DNA from: Nostoc carneum NIES-2107
GTDB lineage: Bacteria; Cyanobacteriota; Cyanobacteriia; Cyanobacteriales; Nostocaceae
DNA: 64,000 bases
NCBI GenBank assembly: GCA_002368155.1
Contig: AP018180.1
Coordinates: 6,094,908-6,158,907, forward strand
Direction: 5' to 3'
Both the position numbers and the translations under genes were made by a program. Positions 8,853 to 18,397 of the stretch are shown in pieces (within the stretch, counting starts at the first letter, position 1; each line of letters begins with the position of its first letter). Under the pieces are notes generated by a model. The model worked only from the letters and a program-made list of their open reading frames with translations, ran no database searches and was not told where the DNA came from.

Positions 8853-11800
8853 ATGGATATTCATCAACCTTTGCTGACAGTTACAAAAAATATGCCAGTG
8901 TTGGAGGTGATTCAATTGATGAATCATTCTCAGACAAGCTATGCACTGGTTTTTGATGCCGAAAACTTAACTGGTATTTTCACAAGTCAAGACGTAATCT
9001 CTGCCACTAGTAATCAATCTGCATTGGTAAAGACAACTGTTGCTGAATTCATGAGTCAACCTGTGATTACCTTGAGCGCAGCAGAGGCAAAAAATTTATC
9101 CACTGTGATGCAAAGATGTAACCAGTATGGAGTCAGCCACTTACCTGTATTAGATAATTACGGGCAAGTATTCAGCGTGGTTACCAAGGATGAAGTGATT
9201 GAGAGACTCTGTCAAACTCTCGATCGCAAAACAGCAGAGTGGGAACGCGAAGTAGCTCAAACAGAGCAAATGAGCAAATTGATCGCCTACAAAGAAAACT
9301 GTTATCAAGCATCACAAGCCATCATCCAAGATATTCTTGATAGTGCGATCGCTACTTCGATTACCAGTTTGCGCGTATTTTCCAACCGTGAATGGCAATG
9401 TGACTATCAATCACCCGGTAGTGAAGCGCTATTTGGTTATACACCACAGGAAATTCTTACCCAACAACACCTGTGGATATCGCGAGTGCATCCAGAGGAT
9501 CGAGAAAAAGTGATCGAACCTTTATTTGAGGATATTTTTACTGGGCGCACAGTCCATGTAGAGTATAGATTTCATCACAAAGACGGTTCGCTACGCTGGA
9601 TTTGTGCTACTTATACTTCCCGTTATGATGCTAGAGCCAACTGTTGGATAGTCACAGGTACTAGTGGCGATATCAGCGATCAAAAACTGGCACAAAAAAC
9701 TTTATTAGAGCAAGCAAAACTTTTAGAACTGTCTCATGATGCTATCATAATTCGCAATCTCGATAATCAAATTACATTTTGGAACCAGGGAGCAGAGAGA
9801 ATTTACGGTTGGACAGCATCAGAAGCAATGCACAAGAATAGTTCCACTCTGCTTGCAACTCAGTTTCCCATCCCTTGGGAGGAAGTCAACGATTGCCTAA
9901 TTAATGAAGGATATTGGGAAGGCGAATTAGTCCATTTTCGGCGAGATGGTCAGAAAATTGTTGTAGAAAGTCGCTGGGCATTATTCAAACAAGCTGATGG
10001 TACACCAATATCTGTGTTGGAAATTAATCGAGATATTAGCAAGCGCAAACAAGCAGAACTTACTTTGCAAGAACGAGAAGCGATGTTGCGCGGGATTGGA
10101 GATAATTTACCGAATGCAGCACTTTATCAAGTAATCCGCGAACTCGATGGTAGCGATCGCTTTTCTTACCTGAGTGTAGGATGTGAAAGAATCATGGAAA
10201 TCAGTGCAGAGGCGGTGCTACAAGATTCTAGTTTGTTGTATAGCCAGGTAATTGCAGAGGATGTACCTCGCTTACAACAAGCTGTTGAGCAGTCGATGCA
10301 GAATATGTCTGTATTTGATATGCAACTGCGGATCAAAACCCCTAGCGGTAAACTGAAATGGTTAGATTTATGTTCTACACCACGCAAGTTGCATGATGGT
10401 TGCGTCGCTTGGGATGGATTGATGGTGGATGTCACCGATATTAAACAAACTGAAGAAACCCTACGCAAGAGTGAAGCCTTACTAGCAGAATCTCAACGAA
10501 TTGCGCGTCTAGGTAACTGGGAGTGTGATGTAGCTACAGGTAAAGCCACTTGGTCAAAAGAACTTTTCCGCCTATTCAATCGCGATTTAGACGCGGAACC
10601 CAACTATCAGGAATTATTCAGCTTATGGGATTCTGAAGGCGCAGAAAAATTGCAGCAAGCCATTGAAGAAGCGATCGCTACGGGTAAATCCTACCACCTA
10701 ATTCTGCGTGTACCCCAGTCTGATGGCTCTCATATCTATTTAGAGGTGATTGGCCATGCACAATCGAACGCCGAAGGTAAAGTAGTTCGCCTTTATGGAA
10801 CTGCTCAAGATGTTACCGCCAGAGAAAAAGCACTCAAAGAACGCCAACGAGTAGAGCAAGCACTGCGCGAAAATGAAGCCTTTTTACGCAGTATCTACTA
10901 TGGAGTAGGACTGTCGATTTTTGTGATTGATGTTGTCGATGGTGATTTTCGCTATGTGGGTTTGAACCCTACCCACAAGCATCTTACAGGACTCACAGCC
11001 GATGAATTACGTGGCAAACTACCTGAGGAAATCTTTCCTCCAATTGCAGCTGCGGCTGTACGACAGCATTATCAGGATTGTATCCAAGCGGGGGAAACTA
11101 TTACCTATGAAGAATGCTTACCTTTTCAAGGTAAGGATATTTGGTGGATTACTAGCCTCACTCCTTTAAAAGATGAAAATTCTCGCGTATACCGCATTAT
11201 TGGCAATAGCCTTAATATTAGCGATCGCAAACATACTGAACAGATATTAGAACTGCAAGCAATCATCACTCGCAATATGGCCGAGGGAATTTCCTTAATT
11301 CGAGCCAGTGATGGTGTTTTTGTCTATACTAATCGCAAATTTGAGCAGATGTTTGGTTATGAAGCTGGGGAATTAATTGGTCAGCATATATCTATTGTTA
11401 ATTATGCAGATGCACAAACAGCTCCTCAAGCAGTATATGAAGCTATTACTGCCAAGATTAGGCAAAATGGTGAAACTACTTATGAAGTTCACAATGTTAA
11501 AAAAGATGGTACTCCTTTTTGGAGTTCTGGCGCTGCATCGGTGTTTGAGCATCCTGAATATGGAACTGTGTTTGTGACTGTGCAACAAGACATTACAGAA
11601 CAAAAAAAAGCTGAAGACAAACTTAAAGCATCCTTGAAAGAGAAAGAGGTATTACTTAAGGAAATTCATCATCGTGTAAAAAATAACTTAGGAATTATTA
11701 GCAGTTTGCTACAAATGCAATGTAGGCGCATCCACGATTCTCAAGCAATCTCTATCCTACACGATAGCCAAAACCGCATTGCTTCCATTGCTTTAGTGCA

Positions 11801-12284
11801 TGAAAAATTATATGCTTCCGATCATCTGAGCGATATTGATTTTGCTCAGTACATTCTCGATTTAACAACTCATTTATTTAAATCTTATAATTTTAGTTCC
11901 AATAATATCCAACTAAACATTCAAGTTGAACCTGTGCATCTAGATATTGAAACTGCCATTCCCTGCGGATTAATTATTAATGAACTAGTTTCAAATGCTT
12001 TAAAATACGCCTTTCTAGACCAGAATTCAGGTGAAATCCAAGTAAAATGTTATCAAAATTATGAATATTGCTCAAAGATTCCGCTTCAGGCCGATTTAGT
12101 TCTAATTATCCGAGATAATGGTGTTGGACTACCTGCAGATTTTGATAGCAAAAAAGCAAGAACACTGGGAATGACCCTTCTTCATGGATTAGTTAAGCAG
12201 CTGAGGGGAACAGTTCAGATTCACAACCAGCAGGGAACAGAGTTTAAAATTATTTTTCCAAGAAGTAAGGTAGAAAAGCAATGA
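8853..12284 (+). CDS. CBS / multi-PAS sensor histidine kinase (HisKA_2 type)
   Basis: A 1143-aa soluble sensor kinase. Two CBS motifs at about residues 1-125 (FTSQDVISATS, VTKDEVIERLC) suggest adenine-nucleotide sensing. About six PAS/PAC domains fill 165-925, each ending in the usual D-I/V-T/S motif (GDISDQK, RDISKRK, VDVTDIK, QDVTARE, LNISDRK, QDITEQK). The HisKA_2 box EIHHRVKNN holds the likely phospho-acceptor His near residue 939. The HATPase domain has the N-box NELVSNALKYAF and G-box RDNGVGLP. There is no membrane segment, so signals are cytoplasmic. AAGGAG precedes the ATG. The stop overlaps the next start by 4 bp (ATGA), indicating a coupled phosphorelay pair. Confidence 0.93.
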   Translation: MDIHQPLLTVTKNMPVLEVIQLMNHSQTSYALVFDAENLTGIFTSQDVISATSNQSALVKTTVAEFMSQPVITLSAAEAKNLSTVMQRCNQYGVSHLPVLDNYGQVFSVVTKDEVIERLCQTLDRKTAEWEREVAQTEQMSKLIAYKENCYQASQAIIQDILDSAIATSITSLRVFSNREWQCDYQSPGSEALFGYTPQEILTQQHLWISRVHPEDREKVIEPLFEDIFTGRTVHVEYRFHHKDGSLRWICATYTSRYDARANCWIVTGTSGDISDQKLAQKTLLEQAKLLELSHDAIIIRNLDNQITFWNQGAERIYGWTASEAMHKNSSTLLATQFPIPWEEVNDCLINEGYWEGELVHFRRDGQKIVVESRWALFKQADGTPISVLEINRDISKRKQAELTLQEREAMLRGIGDNLPNAALYQVIRELDGSDRFSYLSVGCERIMEISAEAVLQDSSLLYSQVIAEDVPRLQQAVEQSMQNMSVFDMQLRIKTPSGKLKWLDLCSTPRKLHDGCVAWDGLMVDVTDIKQTEETLRKSEALLAESQRIARLGNWECDVATGKATWSKELFRLFNRDLDAEPNYQELFSLWDSEGAEKLQQAIEEAIATGKSYHLILRVPQSDGSHIYLEVIGHAQSNAEGKVVRLYGTAQDVTAREKALKERQRVEQALRENEAFLRSIYYGVGLSIFVIDVVDGDFRYVGLNPTHKHLTGLTADELRGKLPEEIFPPIAAAAVRQHYQDCIQAGETITYEECLPFQGKDIWWITSLTPLKDENSRVYRIIGNSLNISDRKHTEQILELQAIITRNMAEGISLIRASDGVFVYTNRKFEQMFGYEAGELIGQHISIVNYADAQTAPQAVYEAITAKIRQNGETTYEVHNVKKDGTPFWSSGAASVFEHPEYGTVFVTVQQDITEQKKAEDKLKASLKEKEVLLKEIHHRVKNNLGIISSLLQMQCRRIHDSQAISILHDSQNRIASIALVHEKLYASDHLSDIDFAQYILDLTTHLFKSYNFSSNNIQLNIQVEPVHLDIETAIPCGLIINELVSNALKYAFLDQNSGEIQVKCYQNYEYCSKIPLQADLVLIIRDNGVGLPADFDSKKARTLGMTLLHGLVKQLRGTVQIHNQQGTEFKIIFPRSKVEKQ

Positions 12285-13957
12285 GCATCTCATCAGCAGT
12301 CGAAACAGCAAATATGATTCAAGTACTGGTTGTTGAAGATGAGTATATTCTTGCTATCAACCTCCAAGAAAGTTTAGAAGGTTTGGGCTACACAGTTGTA
12401 GATATTGTAGATTCTGCAACCGAAGCAATTGAAAAAGCGAATGAGCTACGCCCAAACTTAATTTTAATGGATATCCGCTTGCGTGGGGAAATGGATGGGA
12501 TTCAAGCAGCGGAAGAAATTTGGAGAAAATTGCAAATCCCAGTAATTTACTTAACAGGACTTTCTGATAAAAATACAGTAGAACGAGCAACTTTAACATC
12601 ACCTTTTGGATTCATCCTCAAACCTGTTAGCGAACAAGAACTTTACGTTGCTATCCAAACAGCACTAGAACGCTATCAACGCGAGCAATTTTTAAGTACA
12701 GTTCTCCGGGGAATGGGTGAAGGTGTAATTGTGGCTGATTCTCAACTGCAAGTACAATACCTCAATCAAGTAGCCGAAACTTTAACTGGTTGGCGATTGG
12801 AAGAAGCTAAAAACCAGATGTTAACCGAAGTTGTGCAACTGATTGAGGAACAAACTCAGCGTCCCGCCGAAAATCCCATCGCCATAGCTTTACAAACACA
12901 AACAACTATCTATCTCAAAAATCGTATTTTACTAGTTACCAAAAATGGGGCGAAAATTCCTGTGGCGGATAGTGCTACACCTGTGAGAGATAGAAGCGGA
13001 ACAATCACTGGTGCGGTGATGGTTTTTCGTGATGACACACAACGCAGACTCAACGAAGAACGCAGCCTTGCAGCTGAAAGAGCTAGACAAATAGAAATTC
13101 AATTAATAGAATTACAACGACTCAATCAGTTGAAAGAAGATTTTTTGGCAACTACTTCGCATGAAATGCGAATGCCTTTGTCAAATATTAAAATGGCAAT
13201 TTCTCAGCTAGAAAATGTATTAAACCAACTGGGAATATTGAATCATGAAGAAATGTCAGCCGCTGAGTCTGTGGCTAAATACTTAACGATTTTGCGTAGC
13301 CAGTGTGAGCGAGAGCTAACTTTAATAGATAATTTACTCGAAATGCGGATGATTGATGCAGATGTCTATCCATTACAATTAACTCAAATTAATCTGCACA
13401 GCTTTTTACAGCAAATTATTGATAGCTTTCAAGAGCTAGTGCAAGCGCAACAACAAATTTTAGAAATTAATATTGCTGCAAATTTACCACCTTTACTTGC
13501 CGACCTCAATCTTTTAACTCGGATATTGACAGAACTGCTAAATAATGCTTGCAAATATACACCTTTACGGGAAAAAATTACCGTCAATGTCGAATATATA
13601 TACTCAGTAAATAGTCACACAAATGAGCAGAGACAATCTGAGATATTAAAGAGTTCTCAAGCACCGATACTACAGATAAAAATTAGCAATTACGGTGTGG
13701 ATATTAAACAAGAAGACCAAGCTTTAATCTTTGAACCTTTCTATCGAATTAACAAAAATAAAGCCAAACAGAAAGCAACTATCTTTGATCCAGATTACCA
13801 GATTAACATCAGGAATCCTTTACAAGATAGCGGTGCTGGCTTAGGTTTAACCTTAGTTAAAAAGCTAGTAGAACATCTGCAAGGCAGCATTACAGTTACT
13901 AGCAGTCATCTCTGCACAACATTTACCGTCTCACTACCGTTTATGCTGTCTCAGTAA
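12281..13957 (+). CDS. Response-regulator/PAS/histidine kinase hybrid
   Basis: A 558-aa hybrid. The N-terminal receiver (about 12-130) has the acidic pair VVEDE, phospho-acceptor D64 in LILMDIRLRGEMDG, and K in FILKPVSE. A PAS domain lies at 140-255. The HisKA box TTSHEMRMPLSN (His near 290) and the HATPase domain (LNNACKYTP, then DSGAGLGLTLVKKL) follow. The upstream kinase probably phosphorylates the receiver, which then tunes this kinase. No DNA-binding output is present, so another regulator must act downstream. The H-box reads HEMRMP where HELRTP is usual; His is kept. Translation is coupled to the gene before it. Confidence 0.92.
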   Translation: MSISSAVETANMIQVLVVEDEYILAINLQESLEGLGYTVVDIVDSATEAIEKANELRPNLILMDIRLRGEMDGIQAAEEIWRKLQIPVIYLTGLSDKNTVERATLTSPFGFILKPVSEQELYVAIQTALERYQREQFLSTVLRGMGEGVIVADSQLQVQYLNQVAETLTGWRLEEAKNQMLTEVVQLIEEQTQRPAENPIAIALQTQTTIYLKNRILLVTKNGAKIPVADSATPVRDRSGTITGAVMVFRDDTQRRLNEERSLAAERARQIEIQLIELQRLNQLKEDFLATTSHEMRMPLSNIKMAISQLENVLNQLGILNHEEMSAAESVAKYLTILRSQCERELTLIDNLLEMRMIDADVYPLQLTQINLHSFLQQIIDSFQELVQAQQQILEINIAANLPPLLADLNLLTRILTELLNNACKYTPLREKITVNVEYIYSVNSHTNEQRQSEILKSSQAPILQIKISNYGVDIKQEDQALIFEPFYRINKNKAKQKATIFDPDYQINIRNPLQDSGAGLGLTLVKKLVEHLQGSITVTSSHLCTTFTVSLPFMLSQ

Positions 13958-13987
13958 TTAAAAAAACAAGAAGACAAGGGATAAGAA

Positions 13988-14842
13988 TTATTCAAAGACT
14001 ACAGTTCTATTAGCATAAACTAAAACCCGATTTTGTAAATGTAAGCGTACTGCTCTAGCTAACACAACTCGCTCTAAATCCTTGCCTTTTCTCACTAAAT
14101 CTTCAACGTCATCGCGGTGGCTGACTCTGACTACATCCTGTTCAATAATTGGGCCAGCATCTAACTCAGGCGTGGCATAATGTGCCGTGGCTCCAATAAT
14201 TTTAACTCCTCTTTCAAAAGCGCGGTGGTAAGGGTTTGCGCCTACAAAAGCAGGTAAAAATGAGTGATGAATATTAATAATTTGCGGAAATTTAGTAATA
14301 AAATCAGCACTGACAATCTGCATATATTTTGCCAATACAACTAAATCAATTTTGTATTGCTGCAATAATTCTAGTTGTTTAATTTCCTGCTCTGCTTTGT
14401 TTTCTTTACTGATGGGAATATGGTGATAATCAATGCCGAATTGTTCGGCTACTTTTTGCAGATGAGGATGATTACTAATAATTAACGGAATCTCAGCCGC
14501 AAATTCTTGAGCACGATGTCGCCAAATTAAGTCAAACAGACAGTGGTCTTGTTTACTCACCCAGATAGCAATGCGGGGTACAGTATCCGAAAAGTTTAGT
14601 TCCCATTTCGCACCCAAAGGTTGAGCGATCGCATTAAATGCTGGCCCTATTAAATCTCGTGGCAGGTTAAATCCCTCTAGTTGCCATTCAATACGGCTGA
14701 GAAACAACCCAGCACCAAAGTCTGTATGCTGATCGGCATGGATAATATTGCCGCCATTAGAGTAGATAAAATTCGCAATTTTCGCCACTAATCCCCGCTG
14801 ATCGGGGCAGGAAATAAGCAAGGTTGCTGTTGGTTTGGTCAT
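13988..14842 (-). CDS. purU: Formyltetrahydrofolate deformylase
   Basis: Hydrolyses 10-formyl-THF to THF and formate, balancing one-carbon pools. The N-terminal ACT domain (about 5-80, LLISCPDQRGLVAKIANFI) is a regulatory module. The formyltransferase domain follows, with LVVLAKYMQI, NIHHSFLPAF and ATAHYATPELDAGPIIEQ, which holds the catalytic His and Asp. The open frame runs 13 codons further upstream, but that part (MPNAPCPMP...) is just translated intergenic repeat. I place the start at the ATG at 14842, giving 284 aa, the family length. It lies downstream of the ABC operon on the same strand, separated by repeats. Confidence 0.95.
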   Translation of the reverse strand: MTKPTATLLISCPDQRGLVAKIANFIYSNGGNIIHADQHTDFGAGLFLSRIEWQLEGFNLPRDLIGPAFNAIAQPLGAKWELNFSDTVPRIAIWVSKQDHCLFDLIWRHRAQEFAAEIPLIISNHPHLQKVAEQFGIDYHHIPISKENKAEQEIKQLELLQQYKIDLVVLAKYMQIVSADFITKFPQIINIHHSFLPAFVGANPYHRAFERGVKIIGATAHYATPELDAGPIIEQDVVRVSHRDDVEDLVRKGKDLERVVLARAVRLHLQNRVLVYANRTVVFE

Positions 14843-14848
14843 GTCATT

Positions 14849-14945
14849 TGTAATGGGCATGGGGCATGGGGCATTGGGCATTGGGTAATTGGTGATGGGT
14901 AATTGGTAATGGGCATTTTTCCCTTTTCCTCTTCCCCTTTTCCCT
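14849..14945. repeat. Short tandem degenerate repeat tract
   Basis: GGGCATGGGGCATGGGGCATTGGG units followed by GGTAATTGG and pyrimidine-rich CCCTTTTCC units. This is the heptad-like (STRR-type) filler common between genes in Nostocales. It supplies a false upstream start for purU. Confidence 0.8.
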
Positions 14946-14960
14946 TTTCCCCTTCTCTCC

Positions 14961-15566
14961 CTATTTACTGCTGGGAGTTGGTAAAGGTGTTTTATCGCTA
15001 TTAACTACTGGTTGTTTCCACTCGGATATATCGCGATTGACTGCGTTTTCAAAATCTGTGGAAACCAACAAAACATCTATATTACCATCGGGTTTTACAG
15101 ATGGGTCAGCTTGAGCATACAATAAACGACGGTTAAAGTTAGTCGTACCTAAAAGCAATTGATGGCTTTGCTGATTTTTCAGGGTGATATTAATTGTCGC
15201 TTGGGGGTTGTCTAAGCCAAAATCGCCTTTTTGATTAGCTGGGATAGATAAAGAGCGATCGCTCTTGCCTTTGACCAGCAAATCCATTAAATAAGAAACA
15301 ATAGCATCATTTGCTGGCTCTGACACCGGTGATTTTAACAACCACTTGGGCGGACTATCCTGCGGGTTTCGTTCCAAAGCTAAAGAGAGTTTTGCCGTTG
15401 CGATTTTCAAAGACTGCACATCATCAGCAGTAAAAGCGAAAATTTGCTGTTTTTTCTCCTTTACTTCCTCCCGCTGAGTCGCCCCCCGAATTTCATAGAA
15501 ATAAACAAAGCTACCCAAACCCAGGGCTAGCAATATCAAAATTAAAGTTGCGCGCGAAAATTTCAT
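14961..15566 (-). CDS. DUF4340-domain membrane-anchored protein
   Basis: A 201-aa protein with one N-terminal transmembrane or uncleaved signal segment (ATLILILLALGLGSFVYFYE), then an extracytoplasmic DUF4340 region. Landmarks are FTADDVQSLKIA, WLLKSPVSEPAND, FGLDNPQATI and LLLGTTNFNRRLLYA. DUF4340 proteins usually accompany Gld-type ABC exporters, as here, where it is the last gene of the ATPase-permease-GldG set. Molecular role unknown; a periplasmic accessory of the transporter is the best guess. A repeat tract separates it from the GldG-like gene. Confidence 0.88.
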   Translation of the reverse strand: MKFSRATLILILLALGLGSFVYFYEIRGATQREEVKEKKQQIFAFTADDVQSLKIATAKLSLALERNPQDSPPKWLLKSPVSEPANDAIVSYLMDLLVKGKSDRSLSIPANQKGDFGLDNPQATINITLKNQQSHQLLLGTTNFNRRLLYAQADPSVKPDGNIDVLLVSTDFENAVNRDISEWKQPVVNSDKTPLPTPSSK

Positions 15567-15573
15567 GTTTTAG

Positions 15574-15716
15574 TCATTTGGTAATGGGCATGGGGCATGG
15601 GGCATTGGGCATTGGGGGATGAGTAATGAGTAATGAGTAATGAGTAATGAGTCATGGGTAATGGGAATTTGCCCCTTGTCTCCCTGCCCCCTGCCCCCCT
15701 GCCTCTTCCCCAATCC
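15574..15716. repeat. Short tandem repeat tract
   Basis: GGGCATGGGGCATTGGG units, then five TGAGTAA heptads in a row (TGAGTAATGAGTAATGAGT), then CCCCCTGCCCC units. Intergenic filler between the GldG-like and DUF4340 genes; no gene. Confidence 0.8.
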
Positions 15717-15717
15717 C

Positions 15718-17442
15718 TCACCTCCTCCGCCACCAAATTAGAAAGGCGGATACTAACCCAATTAAGGGTAGAAGCAATAAAGATGACAATGTTAAAAGAT
15801 TGGCTTGGGCGGCTGTGATGTTGAGGCGGCGGTTTTTGGCTTCTTTGGGGCGAATTGATAAAGGTTGCTGATCCTCTTGTTTACTTAGCCAGGTGACTGA
15901 GTTGAGGAAGACATCACCGTTTAATTGCTGTTGAAATAAGCCATCGGTAGCAAAGTCGGAATTTCCGATGACTACTAACCGGGATTCACTAGCAGTTTTT
16001 TCACCTTGCTGATTGTTTAAGGTTGCAGCAGTTGTAGGAGTTGGTGAAGGTGTAGCTGTTGGGGTGACTTGATTATTGGTTGTGGGTGTAGGCGAAGGGC
16101 TTGCTTTTGGTGTCGCCTGTCCTTGAGTTGTGGGTGATGGTAATGGTGAGGGTGTGGGGTTAGGCTGAGTTGAGGATGGGGCTGGTAGTTTTTTCTCTAA
16201 AGCTACGCCCAAAGTTAAAGGCCCTTTCAGGTCTTTGTCGGCATTAAACTCTAATTTTTCGCTTTGCAGGTCGCTTTCTGCCCAGCTGTTAGGATAAGGT
16301 TTGGTTCGCAGCAAGGGTGTAGACTGAACACCAGCAACAGGATTAATTTGCAACGGTCTTGCTAACCGATAAAAAGAAATGTTGTTACCAAATTCTTTAG
16401 TAATTGGATGTTGACCATAGTCTGTAATGATGGGAACTGCTGGCCCTTGTTTTGCACCTTGTCCAGAAACATCAACAGCTAAACGACTATCCAGGGTCAC
16501 ACCCCACTGTTTCAACAAGTTCTCGAGTTTGGGATCTGTACCAGGGTCAATCATTAGCAGTAAGTTACCGCCACGATTGAGGTATTGTTCTAAAGCTTGA
16601 ACTTCACCTGCAAATAGGGCTTCTTTTGGCCCTGCTACTACTACCGCTGCTGCATCATCAGGTACTTTTGCGGCTTCTGCTAAATTTAAGGGCGAGGTTG
16701 TGAAATTTTTATCAGTTAATCCCTGAATAGCTTGGGACATTCCACTTTCAGCTGCTGTCAATGGATGTTCGCCATGACCTTGGAGGAAGTAAACTTTGGC
16801 GGCGTTAGCAGTAGTAATTTGTTGCAGGCGATTAGTTAACCGCACTTCGGAAAGTCGTTCATTTTCCTGATTAACTACTTGTACTAACTGCCTTTTATCT
16901 TGATATTCTAAATAAACTTCTCCATAGTCTTTGTAACCAAACTTTTCAGCTAATCCTGGTCTAGCATCTGGATCGACATACTCAAATTGAAACTTAGAGC
17001 TTTGCCGACGATAATTTTCCAGTAAATCTCGGTCTTGGGGATTTTGATTGACATCAAAAATCCAGACTTTAACGGGCTGATTTAGATTATGTAATAATTC
17101 CTGAGATTGGGGTGCAAGGGTAAATAATTGCGTTTCTGTTAAATCGGCGCGGTAATGGTAGCGAACACCCAAAAAGTTAATTAGCCCTAAAATTGCTAAT
17201 ACTGCTAAGGTGGCAACTAAAGCATTAGTACCGGCTTGGGTAGAACGGCTTCCTAACCATTGATTGTTTTGGCTTTGTAAGATAATCCATATACCAATAA
17301 CTGCAATTCCGGTAATGAGAAATGCTAAGGAAATTGGACTCCAATATGATGAAATTAACCTAGCAGTTAAGCCCGCCACTAAGAAGAATGGGCCTAGCCA
17401 AAACAGATATTTCCAAAGTTTCTTTTTAGCAACGATTTTCAT
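15718..17442 (-). CDS. GldG-type ABC transporter auxiliary membrane protein
   Basis: A 574-aa protein with N-terminal hydrophobic segments (about 10-90), a large extracytoplasmic GldG/ABC_transp_aux region and a C-terminal TM helix ending in WWRRR. Landmarks are LFTLAPQSQELL, VKVWIFDVNQNPQDRDLL, VYFLQGHGEHPL and GGNLLLMIDPGTDP. A low-complexity Pro/Thr/Ser insert (about 415-475, PSPLPSPTTQ type) looks like a linker. GldG works with GldA/GldF in gliding Bacteroidetes, but homologues here belong to a general, poorly understood exporter. The frame opens at a TTG (17454) inside repeat sequence; I prefer the ATG at 17442. Confidence 0.88.
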   Translation of the reverse strand: MKIVAKKKLWKYLFWLGPFFLVAGLTARLISSYWSPISLAFLITGIAVIGIWIILQSQNNQWLGSRSTQAGTNALVATLAVLAILGLINFLGVRYHYRADLTETQLFTLAPQSQELLHNLNQPVKVWIFDVNQNPQDRDLLENYRRQSSKFQFEYVDPDARPGLAEKFGYKDYGEVYLEYQDKRQLVQVVNQENERLSEVRLTNRLQQITTANAAKVYFLQGHGEHPLTAAESGMSQAIQGLTDKNFTTSPLNLAEAAKVPDDAAAVVVAGPKEALFAGEVQALEQYLNRGGNLLLMIDPGTDPKLENLLKQWGVTLDSRLAVDVSGQGAKQGPAVPIITDYGQHPITKEFGNNISFYRLARPLQINPVAGVQSTPLLRTKPYPNSWAESDLQSEKLEFNADKDLKGPLTLGVALEKKLPAPSSTQPNPTPSPLPSPTTQGQATPKASPSPTPTTNNQVTPTATPSPTPTTAATLNNQQGEKTASESRLVVIGNSDFATDGLFQQQLNGDVFLNSVTWLSKQEDQQPLSIRPKEAKNRRLNITAAQANLLTLSSLLLLPLIGLVSAFLIWWRRR

Positions 17443-17582
17443 GTGAGATGTCAAGAGTCAAGGGTCAAGAGTTGGAGAGACGCGATTAATCGCGTCTGTA
17501 CTCAAAGGTCAAAGGTTAAGGGTCAAGGGTCAAGAGTGGGGGATTTTGACTTTGGACTCTTGACTTTGGACTTTGGACTCTT
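17443..17582. repeat. Repeat tract with 20-bp palindrome
   Basis: GGGTCAAGAG and TTTGGACTCTTGAC heptad-like units surround a perfect 20-bp palindrome at 17478-17497 (AGACGCGATTAATCGCGTCT). The same palindrome occurs at 29614-29633. It lies in the mRNA between the permease and GldG genes and could fold as a hairpin. Confidence 0.8.
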
Positions 17583-17584
17583 AT

Positions 17585-18397
17585 TTATTGACGCTGAAAG
17601 CGTAGGGCATCAATTGATTGAGATGTGAGGAAGATGCCTAGAAAGATGTAACTGAGAAATAATAGTAGGGCGCTAGTATCAAAAATGCCTTCGATAAAAG
17701 TATTAAAATGTTTGAGTAAGGAGATATAACTCAAGGCTTCGCCAATGGGGCCGGGGACAGTTTTAGCAAGTAAATCAACGAATAACAGTAATAAAATCAC
17801 TGCAAAAGTGAACACAGCAGAGAGAATTGTACTATCTGTTAACGATGAAATAAACATTCCCAAAGACAAAATTGCGGCTGCTAGCAAGATTAATCCCAAA
17901 TGACCAAATAACAGCATGGTTGGTGCCATAGGTGGGTTTGATTGTTGAATCACAAACGCTTCCAGTGCCAGCAAAGGTACAACCATTGTGATGAAAAAAG
18001 TTAGCACGCCCAATAACTTACCCACAGCTACCGCCCAATTTGTAACTGGTGACGTGGCTAATAGTTCTAAAGTGCCGCGTTTACGTTCTTCGGCATAAAG
18101 TCCCATAGAAAGAATGGGCAGTACAAATAATAATAGCCATCCCATCCGGTCTAGAAATGCCCTTACAAATTCATAAGGAACATCAATCGGCGGTACTGGT
18201 ACTCCTAGTTGTTGTCCTTGTAAATCTAAGGCGGTGATTGTCGGCAAAATACCGCCTGGCCCTAGCAAAATCATTACTAAGAATAAGCCAGAAATAAACC
18301 AAAATATGCCAGCAATCACATAAGCCAAAGGTGATACAAAATAACTCTGCAATTCTCGGCGATAAATGGCAATAATATTACTCAGTACTATACCCAT
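17585..18397 (-). CDS. ABC-2 type permease (GldF-like)
   Basis: A 270-aa inner-membrane permease with about six hydrophobic segments and no soluble domain. The family motif EERKRGTLELLATSPVTNW sits after the first periplasmic loop, and the N-terminal YRRELQSYFVSPLAYV is typical of ABC-2/NosY/GldF permeases. Its ATG follows the TAG of the ATPase gene with no base between (18398/18397), so the two are translationally coupled and form one transporter with the GldG-like and DUF4340 proteins. Substrate unknown. Confidence 0.92.
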   Translation of the reverse strand: MGIVLSNIIAIYRRELQSYFVSPLAYVIAGIFWFISGLFLVMILLGPGGILPTITALDLQGQQLGVPVPPIDVPYEFVRAFLDRMGWLLLFVLPILSMGLYAEERKRGTLELLATSPVTNWAVAVGKLLGVLTFFITMVVPLLALEAFVIQQSNPPMAPTMLLFGHLGLILLAAAILSLGMFISSLTDSTILSAVFTFAVILLLLFVDLLAKTVPGPIGEALSYISLLKHFNTFIEGIFDTSALLLFLSYIFLGIFLTSQSIDALRFQRQ

